A stretch of DNA of 64,000 nucleotides from Citricoccus zhacaiensis. GTDB taxonomy: Bacteria; Actinomycetota; Actinomycetes; Actinomycetales; Micrococcaceae. The translations under genes were made by a program, and so were the position numbers. The notes under the pieces are model-generated. The model had not been told where the DNA came from, searched no databases, and saw nothing but the letters and a program-made list of their open reading frames with translations. The stretch spans positions 116,063 to 180,062 of the forward strand of contig NZ_BMLQ01000003.1 in the NCBI RefSeq assembly GCF_014645315.1, given 5' to 3'. Of this stretch, positions 35,091 to 42,793 are shown one piece after another (the stretch's first letter is position 1; the number at the start of each line of letters is the position of its first letter).

Positions 35091-36269
35091 TCAGGCCGGG
35101 AGGAGCTGCTTGCTCCGCTGGCGGCGGATGCGCTCCACGAAGGTCTCGATGGTGGTGCGGATCGACTCGGCGGCCAGGCCCTCGTGCTCGGTCTCGATGA
35201 GCAGCTCGGGGATGTCCCGCTCGCCGAGGGTCCTGCGCAGCTCGGGGTAGTAGAGCATGAGCGGCTCGCAGAATTTCGCCTGGAGGGTGACGACTCCCTC
35301 GGCGCCGGAGTCCGCCAGGGTGTCCACGAGGTAGGACTGCCAGTCGACGTCCAGCTGGACGCGGGTGGCGCAGGGGACGTTGACGTTTCGGTCCAGGTAC
35401 CAGGAGGCCAGCGCGGCAAACGGGTCGCCGTCCTTTGGGACGTCCGTGGAGATGTAGCGGGAGCCGTGGTACAGGTCGTCGTTGACGATGACGACGTCGC
35501 ATTCCTCGAGCAGGTTGAGCAGCTCGGGGCGCGGGGGCGCACAGAAGTGGCCGGAGAGGTGCAGTCGCACCAGGTGCTCCGGGGCTGAGCTCAGGGTGTC
35601 CAGGCGGTCCAGCAGCTGCTGCAGGAGGGCCGTGTGCTCGGTGATGTCCATGACCATGCTGGACTTCACGAGGACTTGGAGGGCACTGGCTGGGATGTGG
35701 AGCCGGCCGGTGCGGCGCAGGTCGAAGAACTCCCGAAGGAGACGACGGTTCTCATTGAAGACTCGGATGCTCGCGGTCAGCGACTCATCGGTCACGGTGA
35801 CCCCGGTGCTCTCCTCGACCTCAGCACGCATGGCCTGGACCTTCTCCTCGACCGCCCCGCGGCTCCAGGCGTCGTCCATGGAGCTGATGAACTGGGTGAA
35901 GTGGAGCGGCTTGTCCGGGATGACTCTCTGGATGACATCGGCAGCGCCGAGCAGCTGGACGCAGTGATCCACGAGCACGAAGGCATCGAAGACCTCCAGT
36001 TCACCGGTGGCGGCCTGGTCGGCGAGGCTGCGCGTGTAGCTGCAGTAGAACTCGGGGAGCAGGCTGCGGCCCTCGGTGATGGTGGTCCGGCTCTCCTGGA
36101 CGATCACGGGAAGGGCGCCGGTGGCGTGGACCAGTTCGGAGGGGAAGTTCATCGGAAACGAGCCGATGACCAGCCCGCCGGTGCGCTCCTTCCACTCCGT
36201 GGCGTAGGCGACGGGGTCCTGCGCGGCTCGTTCGAGGGGGGCGAAGGTCGTGGGGTCAAGGGTGTTCAT
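35091..36269 (-). CDS. 2-hydroxyacyl-CoA dehydratase/benzoyl-CoA reductase subunit, BcrC-like (cluster B)
   Basis: A 392-residue paralogue of 24560, exactly the same length, with all six cysteines conserved (FYC, VDHC, GHFC, EEC, VPC, KFCEPLMLYYP). ATG 36269 follows AGAGG; a longer in-frame extension upstream covers the promoter element and is rejected. It heads the minus-strand operon BcrC-BcrB-activator. The shared FPMNFPSELVHATGALPV region near residues 38-55 resembles the CoA-ester pocket entrance seen in the family. Substrate not determinable. Confidence 0.85.
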   Translation of the reverse strand: MNTLDPTTFAPLERAAQDPVAYATEWKERTGGLVIGSFPMNFPSELVHATGALPVIVQESRTTITEGRSLLPEFYCSYTRSLADQAATGELEVFDAFVLVDHCVQLLGAADVIQRVIPDKPLHFTQFISSMDDAWSRGAVEEKVQAMRAEVEESTGVTVTDESLTASIRVFNENRRLLREFFDLRRTGRLHIPASALQVLVKSSMVMDITEHTALLQQLLDRLDTLSSAPEHLVRLHLSGHFCAPPRPELLNLLEECDVVIVNDDLYHGSRYISTDVPKDGDPFAALASWYLDRNVNVPCATRVQLDVDWQSYLVDTLADSGAEGVVTLQAKFCEPLMLYYPELRRTLGERDIPELLIETEHEGLAAESIRTTIETFVERIRRQRSKQLLPA

Positions 36270-36318
36270 GGAGCCTCTTCTCACCGATGTGTGCGGTCCG
36301 GTGTTCGATCTACCCTCT

Positions 36319-36358
36319 ACGATCCGCTCAACTCCAACATTTGTCAATAGAGGTGACT
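36319..36358 (-). promoter_or_regulatory. Composite promoter of cluster B, shared with cluster A
   Basis: On the minus strand, AGTCAC (36358-36353), 5 bp, then TTGACAAATGTT (36347-36336). TTGACA is followed after 17 bp by GATCGT (36324-36319), a weak -10. The predicted transcript would start about 40 bp before the BcrC-like ATG at 36269. The identical 18 fixed bases and spacing occur at 24378-24400. Confidence 0.6.
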
Positions 36359-36465
36359 CGGTTCCTGGGCGTGTCATATGTCGAGTGGTCCGTCGGGATC
36401 GTAGGATGCCGACAGGTTCACCGTCTCGGTGGGCAGGGCTGACTCATCTGAAGGCGGGACGCACC

Positions 36466-37353
36466 ATGGACACCACCGACCGTGACCACACGAGGGACGT
36501 GGCGTCGCCGCACGCGACGACGGGTTGGATCACCGAGGCGCAGTCCCGCCACCCCGAGCGGGGTACTATCACCGTCGACGGGGCTACTATCGCCTTCAGG
36601 CGCTGGCTCGGCCCAGAGGAGGCCCCCAGTGGGGTCCTGCTGGTGCACGGCGGGGGAGCGCACTCCGGGTGGTGGGACCATGTGGCGCCGCTTTTGACGG
36701 ACCGAGGTCCGGTGGTGGCCCTGGACCTCTCCGGGCACGGGGACAGCGACCATCGCACGCACTACAGCCTGGATGGCTGGGGGGATGAGGTCCTGGCCGT
36801 GCTGGGGGCCGCCGGACTCGGTGAGGACCCGGTCGTCGTCGGCCACAGCCTCGGTGGGCTGGTCACCCTGTCCCTTCGCGAGCGACCGGGGAATGGGGTG
36901 GGGCGGGTCGTCGTCGTGGACTCACCGATCGAGGGTCCGGAGGCGCAGCGCAGGCCCGAGGCCGGGACGTTCTCCTCTCGGCACCGCCTCTACCCGACGC
37001 GCGAGGCGGTCATGGAACGGTTTCGCCCGGTGCCGCCCCAGCCGACCCTGTCCGAGGTGGTCGAGCACCTGGTGCCGGACTCCGTTCGTCAGGTCGACGG
37101 CGGATGGACTTGGAAGTTCGATGCAGGCATCTTCGATGGCACGGCGCGGATGCACATCACGCGGCCCGGGCCGGGACGGCCGTGGGCCTTCCTTCGGGGC
37201 GAGCGCGGCATGGTGCCTGCCTCGGTGCGAGAGCAGGTCGAACGGACCGGCGGTCTGCTCGTCGACCTGCCCGGCGCCGGGCACGCCCCCATGCTCGACC
37301 AGCCGGGGATGCTGATCGGGGCGCTGCGGGCCATCCTCGCAAACTGGCCGTGA
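36466..37353 (+). CDS. Alpha/beta-hydrolase (C-C bond hydrolase or esterase type)
   Basis: A 295-residue alpha/beta-hydrolase. The oxyanion motif is LLVHGGGAHSGWWDH, the nucleophile elbow GHSLGG places Ser128, and the catalytic His is in GAGHAP near residue 272; DLSGHGDSD is the usual strand-5 loop. No signal peptide. Start ATG 36466 after GAAGGCGGGA. It is divergent from the BcrC-like gene and convergent with the dehydrogenase at 37365, so it may handle a ring-cleavage product, a lactone or an ester form of the substrate. Specificity cannot be read from the sequence. Confidence 0.85.
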   Translation: MDTTDRDHTRDVASPHATTGWITEAQSRHPERGTITVDGATIAFRRWLGPEEAPSGVLLVHGGGAHSGWWDHVAPLLTDRGPVVALDLSGHGDSDHRTHYSLDGWGDEVLAVLGAAGLGEDPVVVGHSLGGLVTLSLRERPGNGVGRVVVVDSPIEGPEAQRRPEAGTFSSRHRLYPTREAVMERFRPVPPQPTLSEVVEHLVPDSVRQVDGGWTWKFDAGIFDGTARMHITRPGPGRPWAFLRGERGMVPASVREQVERTGGLLVDLPGAGHAPMLDQPGMLIGALRAILANWP

Positions 37354-37364
37354 CCTGAGCCGGC

Positions 37365-38528
37365 CTACTTCTTGGCGTAGGGGACGAACTGACGGCCGAA
37401 GAGCTCTCGGGCGATGATGATCTTCTGGATCTGGGCCGTGCCGTCCGCGATCTCCACGGAAAGGACATCCCGGAGCCGCTGCTCGAAGGGGAATTCGCTG
37501 GAGTAGCCGAAGTTGCCGTGCAGCAGCAGGCACTCCTTGATGGCCTGGCCGGCATGCAGCGGCCCGTACCACTTGGTCATGGCGGCCAGGGCGGTGTGCT
37601 TCCGGTCCACGGTCCGGTGCCACAGTGCCGAGTAGCAGAGCAGCCGGGCCGCCTGCAGGTGGGTGGCATGCTCCGCGAGCGGGAAGGAGATCCCCTCGTA
37701 CTTCGCCAGCGGGGAACCGAAGGTGCTGCGCTGGCTGACGTACTCGACGGTCTCGTCGATGCAGACCTGTGCACAGCCGATCCCGGTGAGGGCCAGCAGC
37801 GGTCGGGTGAAGTCGAATCCGTTGAGTACCTGCCGGAAGGCGACGCCCTCCTGGCCGAGCAGCGCATCCGCGGCGACCTCGACGCGATCCAGGCTGAGGA
37901 TCCCGCGCGCGAGTGGCTTCCATCCCGGGTCCTCGATCGGTGACTTCGAGATTCCCGACCCGTCCAGCGGCACGAGGAACGCCGATGCGCCGACGTCTAG
38001 ACCGTCCCGGACGGTCCGGGCCACCAGGACGATCGCCTCGGCCTCCGGCAGCATGGTCACGGAGGTCTTCTCCCCGCTGATGACGTAGCCGTCCTCGGTG
38101 GCCGTCGCGGTGGTGGTGATGGCGCTGACGTCCGAGCCGCACTCCGGTTCGGTGAGGCCCAGAGCCACGTAGACGGACCCGTCCACGAGCCGGCCGAGGT
38201 ATTGGTCCCGCACCCGCTCGCTGCCGTGCTGGGCCAGCAGGGAGCTCATGAGCATCACGGGGATGGCGGCATTGGCCACGTTGAAGTCCGCAGAGGCTAG
38301 TTCCTCGATGGCCAGGCCGGCGGCAACGAAGTCCTCCTCCGGCAAGGGGTTGTGGTCAGGACCGGCGAGGAGTCCGAACACGCCGAGCTCGGCCACACTG
38401 CGGTGGATGTCCCAGTCGAAGCGGTCTGAGCGGGCGCGCTCCAAGTATCCCGGGGCCAGGCGCTGGGTTGCGAAGGACCGTACGGCCTCGCGCAGCTCCT
38501 CCTGGGTCTCGGTGAGTCCGAACTGCAT
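37365..38528 (-). CDS. Acyl-CoA dehydrogenase with Asp at the catalytic base position
   Basis: A 387-residue acyl-CoA dehydrogenase. LTEPECGSDVSAI is the FAD-binding region and RSTFGSPLAKYEG the helix G-H region. Where medium-chain enzymes have the catalytic Glu in YEGTSQIQ, this protein has ADGTAQIQ, placing Asp362 there. No alternative helix-G Glu is seen (GFDFTRPLL in place of an ER motif). Asp at this place has, to my recollection, been discussed for alicyclic enzymes such as cyclohexanecarboxyl-CoA dehydrogenase, which would fit the BadI homologue nearby. Last gene of the operon 40455-37365. Confidence 0.88.
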   Translation of the reverse strand: MQFGLTETQEELREAVRSFATQRLAPGYLERARSDRFDWDIHRSVAELGVFGLLAGPDHNPLPEEDFVAAGLAIEELASADFNVANAAIPVMLMSSLLAQHGSERVRDQYLGRLVDGSVYVALGLTEPECGSDVSAITTTATATEDGYVISGEKTSVTMLPEAEAIVLVARTVRDGLDVGASAFLVPLDGSGISKSPIEDPGWKPLARGILSLDRVEVAADALLGQEGVAFRQVLNGFDFTRPLLALTGIGCAQVCIDETVEYVSQRSTFGSPLAKYEGISFPLAEHATHLQAARLLCYSALWHRTVDRKHTALAAMTKWYGPLHAGQAIKECLLLHGNFGYSSEFPFEQRLRDVLSVEIADGTAQIQKIIIARELFGRQFVPYAKK

Positions 38529-38554
38529 GGTGTCGCGTCCTCTCGTCCTTCTGC

Positions 38555-39613
38555 TCAAACAGAGGCGGGGCTCTGCAGCCTGGCGGCCAGGTCACGCAGG
38601 ATGTCCGCTGCCTCCTCTGCCATGGCCGGGACGAACTCGGCCACGCTAATGATCTCCTTGAGGGCCGAGGAGACCTGGCCCGCCAGGACCAGCCCGTTGT
38701 CCACATCCCCCTCGGTCTGTGACAGCTGCATCGACTCGATCTTCCAGCGCTCCAGCTCCACCTCGGTGGGCTGGGATCCGGAGCCGTCGGGACCCCGGAC
38801 CTCGCCGGAGAGGAGCCGCTCGGACGCGGTGTTGCGCAGGCCGCGGCAGGGGCCGTAGACGCCGTTGAACGCCACGTCATCACCCTCACGGGCGTCGAGG
38901 AGTGCCTGGATGTAGTTCGGATGCCAGTCGGCATTGTCCTCACTGACGATGAAGCGGCTGCCCATGGCCACACCATCCGCACCCATCGCCAGCGCTGCCG
39001 CGAGTCCTCGGCCGTCCCGGGCGCCACCGGTGAGCAGGACGGGAATGTCAATGGCCTCGGTGACGCTCGGGACCAGCACGAAGGTGTGGACGGCCTTGCT
39101 GGGTGCGTGTCCGCCCATCTCGAACCCGGCCGCGATGACGACGTCCACGCCGGCCTCCGCCGACTTCACCGCCTGACGGGTGGAGCCGACCTTGTGCTGG
39201 TGGATCATCCCGGCATCCTTGATGGCCTGCAGGTAGGGGCCGGGGAAGCCTGCGGAGGTCGTCATGACCTTCAGCCGCTCGGCGAGGGCCGAGTCGGCCT
39301 CACGGGCCTCGAGCACCATCTTGATGTAGACGTCCGTGAAGGGCAGGACCTCGCCCTCGTGGTCCACGCCGACCGGGATGTTCACGGCGAAGGGCCGCTC
39401 CGTCAGGGAAGCCGCCTCCTCGATGTGCTCGCGGAAGGTCCGGGCGCCGGCCTGGATGTCCACGGGCATTCCGGGCATGGAGACGGTGCCCAGACCGCCG
39501 GCGTTCGAGACGGCCGCGGCCAGTTTGGGGGTGCGGAAGGGGCCGAGTCCCTCCTGCACGATCGGATGCTCGATGCCGACGAGTTCGGTGTATCGGTTGC
39601 TCAGGACAGCCAT
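38555..39613 (-). CDS. NPD/nitronate monooxygenase-family FMN protein (cluster B)
   Basis: A 352-residue paralogue of 19676, sharing PIVQEGLGPFRTPKLAAAVS, AAGFEMGGHAPS and PVLLTGGARDGRGLAAALAM. The gene follows the Tyr-less SDR on the minus strand, the same order as in cluster A. Two independent clusters keeping SDR and NPD side by side argue that the two proteins work on the same intermediate. Chemistry unknown; enoyl-CoA reduction with FMN (FabK-like) is one candidate. AAAGG precedes the ATG. Confidence 0.85.
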   Translation of the reverse strand: MAVLSNRYTELVGIEHPIVQEGLGPFRTPKLAAAVSNAGGLGTVSMPGMPVDIQAGARTFREHIEEAASLTERPFAVNIPVGVDHEGEVLPFTDVYIKMVLEAREADSALAERLKVMTTSAGFPGPYLQAIKDAGMIHQHKVGSTRQAVKSAEAGVDVVIAAGFEMGGHAPSKAVHTFVLVPSVTEAIDIPVLLTGGARDGRGLAAALAMGADGVAMGSRFIVSEDNADWHPNYIQALLDAREGDDVAFNGVYGPCRGLRNTASERLLSGEVRGPDGSGSQPTEVELERWKIESMQLSQTEGDVDNGLVLAGQVSSALKEIISVAEFVPAMAEEAADILRDLAARLQSPASV

Positions 39614-39666
39614 AGTTCAGGCCTTTCGGTCGGGGTGGAGTCTGATTTCGGGAGGCGATTGCGGAC

Positions 39667-40455
39667 CTAGCCCGCGGAGATCCCGCCATTGACGCTGATG
39701 ACCTGGCCGGTCAGCCGTGCGGCTCCCGGGCCGCCGAGGAAGAGGACCATCTCGGCGAGATCATCGGGCTCGGCCACGCCGAGGTGGGCCATGCGGGAGG
39801 CCTTCTCGAAGAGGGTCTTGCTGAAGCCGTCGGTGAGGACGCGATCGGCCGTCGGGGTGCCCGCGATGAGGGACGGGGTGAGCGCGTTGACCCGGATCCC
39901 GTTGCGCTTGGCCTCCATGGCGGCGGTGCGGGTGAACATGGTGATGGCGGCCATGGCGGCGCCGAGCACGGTCTCACCGGGGGTCGGCACCTTGGCGGCG
40001 TCGGAGGCGATGTTGATGATGCTGCCCCCGCCCTGGGCCTGCATGAGGGGCAGGACTGCACGGGTCAGGTACATCGGGGGCAGGGCCTGCCGGTTGATGA
40101 TGGACACGAAGTCCTCTGGATCAATGGTGTGGAGGAGCTCGGGCCGGTAGCTGGCCGCCACGGAGCTGACGAGGACGTCGATGGCTCCCAGGCGATCGTG
40201 TGCGGCGGTGACGGCCTCCTGGACCTGTTGGGGGTGATCCAAATCTGCGGGGAGGAACACGACGTTCGCCTGGGGGTTGAGGGCTGCGACCCGGTCCCGC
40301 GCGGCCTGCCCGCGCTCCGGGTTCCGCGAGACCAGGGCCACCCGGGTGACGCCGGCCTCGAGGAACTTCTGGGCTGAGGCCAGGCCGACCCCGGAGGACC
40401 CGCCGGCGATGACGACGGCCGAGTCTTCGTAGGACTTCACGGTGGGTGTGGACAT
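39667..40455 (-). CDS. SDR-fold protein lacking the catalytic Tyr and Lys (cluster B)
   Basis: A 262-residue SDR fold, paralogue of 18826. The cofactor motif IAGGSSGVGLA (residues 16-26) is intact, but NNAG is replaced by VSSVAAS, and the YGASK pentad reads LGAAM: Ser151 is kept, Leu164 replaces Tyr and Met168 replaces Lys. The stretch IASDAAKVPTPGET before it is identical in both paralogues, so the unusual active site is under constraint. First gene of the operon with NPD and the acyl-CoA dehydrogenase. Confidence 0.85.
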   Translation of the reverse strand: MSTPTVKSYEDSAVVIAGGSSGVGLASAQKFLEAGVTRVALVSRNPERGQAARDRVAALNPQANVVFLPADLDHPQQVQEAVTAAHDRLGAIDVLVSSVAASYRPELLHTIDPEDFVSIINRQALPPMYLTRAVLPLMQAQGGGSIINIASDAAKVPTPGETVLGAAMAAITMFTRTAAMEAKRNGIRVNALTPSLIAGTPTADRVLTDGFSKTLFEKASRMAHLGVAEPDDLAEMVLFLGGPGAARLTGQVISVNGGISAG

Positions 40456-40622
40456 GGTGGCTCCTGAGGCTGGGGTGCTGGGGGAGGATCTCGGCGCAGA
40501 ATGTGCGCTGGTTCACTGCCTCCATTTATATAGCATCTGGTGACCAAGTCGCTACATCTGTCGAATGTAATTCATGTGAGGGCGCCGGGTGCGCGTGCGA
40601 GCGGGAGCACTCGGGCACGCGA

Positions 40623-40663
40623 AAGGGTGAGTCCCGACGCCAGATGCGTTGGGACTCACCCTT
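40623..40663 (-). terminator. Strong hairpin terminator of the badI operon
   Basis: A perfect 13-bp stem (AAGGGTGAGTCCC with GGGACTCACCCTT), extendable through the ACGC/GCGT inner pairs, lies just past the stop of the dienoyl-CoA reductase on the minus strand and before the next gene at 40455. It separates the two minus-strand operons. Confidence 0.75.
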
Positions 40664-40686
40664 CGGTGTGCGGATCAAGCCCGCGG

Positions 40687-41589
40687 TCAGACGCTGCGTT
40701 GCGCCTTCGAGGCCTCGGTGGCGGCCTTGGACTTCTCCCGGGCCTCGGCCCAGTCCTCGTCCGTCATGGAGGCCAGTCCGGCGAAGGTGCCGGGGCCGGC
40801 GAGCATCTGCCCGCCGTCCATGGCGATCGTCTGGCCGGTGATGTAGTCGCAGGCGTCGGTCAGCAGGAAGATCGTCAGGTTGGCCAGTTCCTCCACGGTG
40901 CCGGGGCGCCCGGCCGGGACCGTGTCGAACTGAGTAGCCCCGGCGGAGGAGTTCTCCGTGGGATTGAGCATCTCCCAGGCGTACTCCGTCGGGATGGGCC
41001 CGGGGGCGATCGCGTTGATGCGTATCCCGTACTTGGCCCATTCCACGCCCAGGGACATGGTCATGGCGTTCACCGCGGCCTTGCCCATGGCGGAGGGCAC
41101 GACGAAGGCGGACCCAGTCCAGATCCAGGTGGTCAGGGTGGAGAGCACGTTGCCCTTGAGCCCCTGATCGATCCATCGCTTCCCGGCCGCGTGGGTCACG
41201 TGGTAGGAGCCCTTCATCACGGTCGAGGACACGGTGTCGAAGCCGCGGGGGCTGAGGTCCTTGGTCTGGGCGATGAAGTTCGCGGCAGCGTTGTTGATCA
41301 CTCCGGTCAGGGGGCCGTGCTCTGTCCACAGCTGCTCCATGGCGGCGTCCACGGACTCGTAGTCCTTGACGTCCACCGTCTGGACGTGGACCTGCCCGGG
41401 GGCGTTCACCGAGGCCTCCGCCGCAGCCTCCTCGAGGACGGCCTGGCGCCGACCCCAAAGGTGGACTTGGGCTCCGTGCTCGGCCAAGTGCCGGGCCACG
41501 CCCCTGCCCAGGCCGGTGCCGCCGCCAGTGATGAGGATGCGTTGTCCGGACAGGATGTCCCGTCGGAACGGTGAGGGATGGTTCGTCAT
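40687..41589 (-). CDS. 2,4-dienoyl-CoA reductase-type SDR
   Basis: A 300-residue SDR with TGGGTGLGRG at the cofactor site and NNAAANF in place of NNAG. The active-site region VVPSAMGKAAVNAMT and GVEWAKYGIRINAIAPGPI match the mammalian mitochondrial/peroxisomal 2,4-dienoyl-CoA reductase pattern, where Tyr is naturally replaced (PSAxxK) and the Lys is kept. It would reduce a conjugated dienoyl-CoA with NADPH, a step that a partially reduced ring or unsaturated chain needs. ATG 41589 follows GAAGGA. Third gene of the operon starting with badI. Confidence 0.85.
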   Translation of the reverse strand: MTNHPSPFRRDILSGQRILITGGGTGLGRGVARHLAEHGAQVHLWGRRQAVLEEAAAEASVNAPGQVHVQTVDVKDYESVDAAMEQLWTEHGPLTGVINNAAANFIAQTKDLSPRGFDTVSSTVMKGSYHVTHAAGKRWIDQGLKGNVLSTLTTWIWTGSAFVVPSAMGKAAVNAMTMSLGVEWAKYGIRINAIAPGPIPTEYAWEMLNPTENSSAGATQFDTVPAGRPGTVEELANLTIFLLTDACDYITGQTIAMDGGQMLAGPGTFAGLASMTDEDWAEAREKSKAATEASKAQRSV

Positions 41590-41611
41590 TGGGTGTCCTT
41601 CGTCGAAGTGG

Positions 41612-42754
41612 TCAAGGTCGCCCGAGGAGCGCCTTGGCGATGATGTCTTTCTGCACCTCATTGGCGCCGCCGTAGATGGGCGGGGCGATAGCGGCGCGCA
41701 ACTGTGCCTCCATGCCGTATTCCTTGGTGAAGCCGTTGCCGCCGTGCATCTGGATGCCTTCGAGGGCGGCCTTCTGCGCGATCTCGGTGCATCGCGACTT
41801 GGCCATGGCGGACTCGGAGGCCAGGGCGTCCTCGAGCCCGGCGTCCACCTTCGCGGCGGCGTCGTACACGAAGGAGCGGGCCATCGCGATGTCCGTGGCC
41901 AGGTCGGCGATGCGGTGGCGGAGGGCCTGGAAGCTCGCGAGCTTGGTGCCGAAGGCCTCGCGCTCCTTCACGTAGGCGATCGTGTCGTCCAGGGATCGCT
42001 GGGCGGCGCCCAGGCTCATGGCGGCGATGATCAGCCGCTCCACGCTCAGCCCGCGCATGAGCTGCTTCCAGCCCTGTCCGGCTTCGCCGACGACGGCCGA
42101 GACCGGCACGCGGACGTCCTTGAAGAACAACTCGTTGACGGTGTGCGGCTCCATGGTCTCGATGGCCACCATGTCCAGGCCCGGGCTGTCGGCGGGAACC
42201 ATGAGCAGGGTCAGGCCCTCATGCCGGGTCCCGGAGGTGTCCTCGCGGACCAACAGGAGGATGTGCTCGGCCAGGTGGGCGGCCGTGCACCACGTCTTCT
42301 GTCCGTTGATGACGTATTCGTCGCCCTCGCGCACGCCCTTGCAGCGCACGCCGGCCAGATCCGAACCCGTGTTGGGTTCGGACAGTGAGATCGCCTCAAG
42401 CCGGCCCGCGGCGAGGTTGGTGCAGATGGTCGTCTTCTGCTCGTCGTTGCCCCACTTCAGGTAGGTCTGGGCCGCGGTCAGTCCGGTGGAGTAGGAGTGG
42501 TTCAGGGACAGGCCTCGGGACGAAGCCTCGAGGAAGACCACCTCATCCAGGAAGGTGCCCCCCTGTCCGCCGTACTCCTCGGGCAGGGAGATGCCGAGCC
42601 AGCCGAAGCCGGCCATGTCCGCCAGCACCTTCCGGGACGTGGTCTGGGTGCCGCCCTCGGTCAGTGCCTCACGCTGTGCCACGGTGTCCGTGGTCTGCGC
42701 GCAGTAGTCCCGGACGGACTCGGCCAGTGACAGTTGTTCTTCGGTGAGCTGCAT
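41612..42754 (-). CDS. Acyl-CoA dehydrogenase (FadE family)
   Basis: A 380-residue acyl-CoA dehydrogenase with SLSEPNTGSDLAG in the flavin region. The canonical base position reads IYGGANEVQ, that is Gly, but LSVERLIIAA in helix G offers a Glu at the position used by isovaleryl-CoA and long-chain enzymes, so it is probably active. Second gene of the badI operon, 22 bp before the dienoyl-CoA reductase. It may dehydrogenate a cyclic or dicarboxylic (pimeloyl-type) CoA ester; this is context inference. Confidence 0.88.
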   Translation of the reverse strand: MQLTEEQLSLAESVRDYCAQTTDTVAQREALTEGGTQTTSRKVLADMAGFGWLGISLPEEYGGQGGTFLDEVVFLEASSRGLSLNHSYSTGLTAAQTYLKWGNDEQKTTICTNLAAGRLEAISLSEPNTGSDLAGVRCKGVREGDEYVINGQKTWCTAAHLAEHILLLVREDTSGTRHEGLTLLMVPADSPGLDMVAIETMEPHTVNELFFKDVRVPVSAVVGEAGQGWKQLMRGLSVERLIIAAMSLGAAQRSLDDTIAYVKEREAFGTKLASFQALRHRIADLATDIAMARSFVYDAAAKVDAGLEDALASESAMAKSRCTEIAQKAALEGIQMHGGNGFTKEYGMEAQLRAAIAPPIYGGANEVQKDIIAKALLGRP

Positions 42755-42793
42755 GGAAGGGATCCTCTCTGCGGACCGTGTGGTGTGGCCGGT

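Noticed and set aside
40538-40546. TGGTGACCA palindrome as another member of the operator family
   Set aside because: Half-sites fit but the spacing is 9 bp, not 11, so it was not counted; it may still be a weak site for the SDR operon at 40455.
41612-42754. Calling this acyl-CoA dehydrogenase (and the one at 48022) inactive because Gly replaces the usual catalytic Glu
   Set aside because: A helix-G Glu in an ER motif, the position used by isovaleryl-CoA dehydrogenase, is present in both, so activity is expected.
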